Assembly: GCF_000721495.1 (NCBI RefSeq)
Contig: NZ_JOHY01000030.1
Location: forward strand, 13,544-77,543
Length of the DNA: 64,000 bases
Direction: 5' to 3'
Source: Streptomyces sp. NRRL F-5123
Lineage (GTDB): Bacteria > Actinomycetota > Actinomycetes > Streptomycetales > Streptomycetaceae
In this document: piece after piece, positions 63,813-64,000 of the stretch
Position numbering within the stretch: the first letter of the stretch is position 1
Layout of the letters: every line of letters begins with the position of its first letter
The notes under the pieces: model-generated
The model's input: only the letters and a program-made list of their open reading frames with translations
Databases searched by the model: none
Told to the model about the DNA's origin: nothing
Translations under genes and position numbers: made by a program

Positions 63813-64000
63813 GCGCTGTCACCTCCTTCGGCGGGCGGTTCGTTCGGGGCGGGCCCGGGCTCGGCGGGCGGTTCGGCCGCGGGCTTCGGGGCCTCGGGCT
63901 CGGCGGGCGGTTCGGCCGCGGGCTTCGGGGCCTCGGGCTCCTCCGGGGCGGGGCGTTCCGGGCGGGCGGGGCGCTGCCAGGGGGCGTCCGGGGTCGGGGA
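63809..64000 (-). CDS. C-terminal tail of an upstream nuo gene (probably nuoG)
   Basis: The last ~63 residues of a gene cut by the window edge. Position directly before nuoH fits nuoG. The visible part is a Pro/Ala/Glu-rich tail with a duplicated 13-residue unit, so identity rests on gene order only. Confidence 0.6.
   Translation of the reverse strand, partial: SPTPDAPWQRPARPERPAPEEPEAPKPAAEPPAEPEAPKPAAEPPAEPGPAPNEPPAEGGDSA
63862..63939. repeat. Two 39-bp tandem repeats inside the cut gene
   Basis: Exact copies at 63862-63900 and 63901-63939, in frame, each encoding the 13-residue unit EPEAPKPAAEPPA of the C-terminal tail. Confidence 0.9.

Overview
The window is a very GC-rich actinobacterial chromosome segment that I read as Streptomyces or a close relative. 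Support comes from the str/rpo/ribosomal-protein order, a 1161-residue RpoB with a TTG start and a 1299-residue RpoC, frequent GTG/TTG starts, ATGA/GTGA gene overlaps, and strong third-codon-position GC. The species is not determined.

Positions 1-35,700 are core chromosome. On the minus strand lie tuf (cut by the window edge), fusA, rpsG, rpsL, rpoC, rpoB, rplL, rplJ (with a probable L10 leader), a LppX/LolA-like lipoprotein gene, rplA, rplK, nusG, secE and tRNA-Trp. A secreted SGNH lipase gene on the plus strand separates nusG from rplK. Then come a PLP aminotransferase, an adenosine deaminase, murB, an M48 peptidase, a TetR/DHA2-efflux pair with matching operator palindromes, a coupled pair of MaoC/hot-dog dehydratase genes, rpmG, tRNA-Met and tRNA-Thr. 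After these are housekeeping and peripheral genes: amidohydrolase, NAD(P)-binding protein, SDR, HAD, XRE regulator, HD hydrolase, and a frameshifted membrane-protein gene.

Positions 35,735-52,804 are an integrated actinomycete conjugative element (AICE) of about 17.0 kb in a tRNA-Tyr gene. A 60-bp perfect direct repeat bounds it, and the intact tRNA is rebuilt at the right end. That is the site type used by SLP1 of S. coelicolor, and here too YajQ lies just outside. The transfer module runs left to right: small leader protein, SpdB-like membrane protein, FtsK/TraB-type DNA translocase, a CTAG-rich repeat cluster (candidate clt), small spread-type proteins, xis and int. No replication initiator is recognisable. 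The left half carries cargo and regulation: three GntR repressors with their own palindromes, an FkbM-family methyltransferase, a family-2 glycosyltransferase, a HATPase anti-sigma-like gene interrupted by an in-frame TGA, and lower-GC membrane-anchored proteins of unknown function. The palindrome TCAAGA-N2-TCTTGA occurs both at the glycosyltransferase/GntR promoter and, 6 kb away, at the FkbM/membrane-protein promoter, so these may form one regulon.

Positions 52,832-64,000 return to the chromosome: yajQ, a BCP-type peroxiredoxin, a decayed MarR gene, a YccF-family membrane protein, an HtpX-type protease, and the tail of the complex I operon (nuoG end, then nuoH-I-J-K-L-M-N) on the minus strand with mostly overlapping genes.
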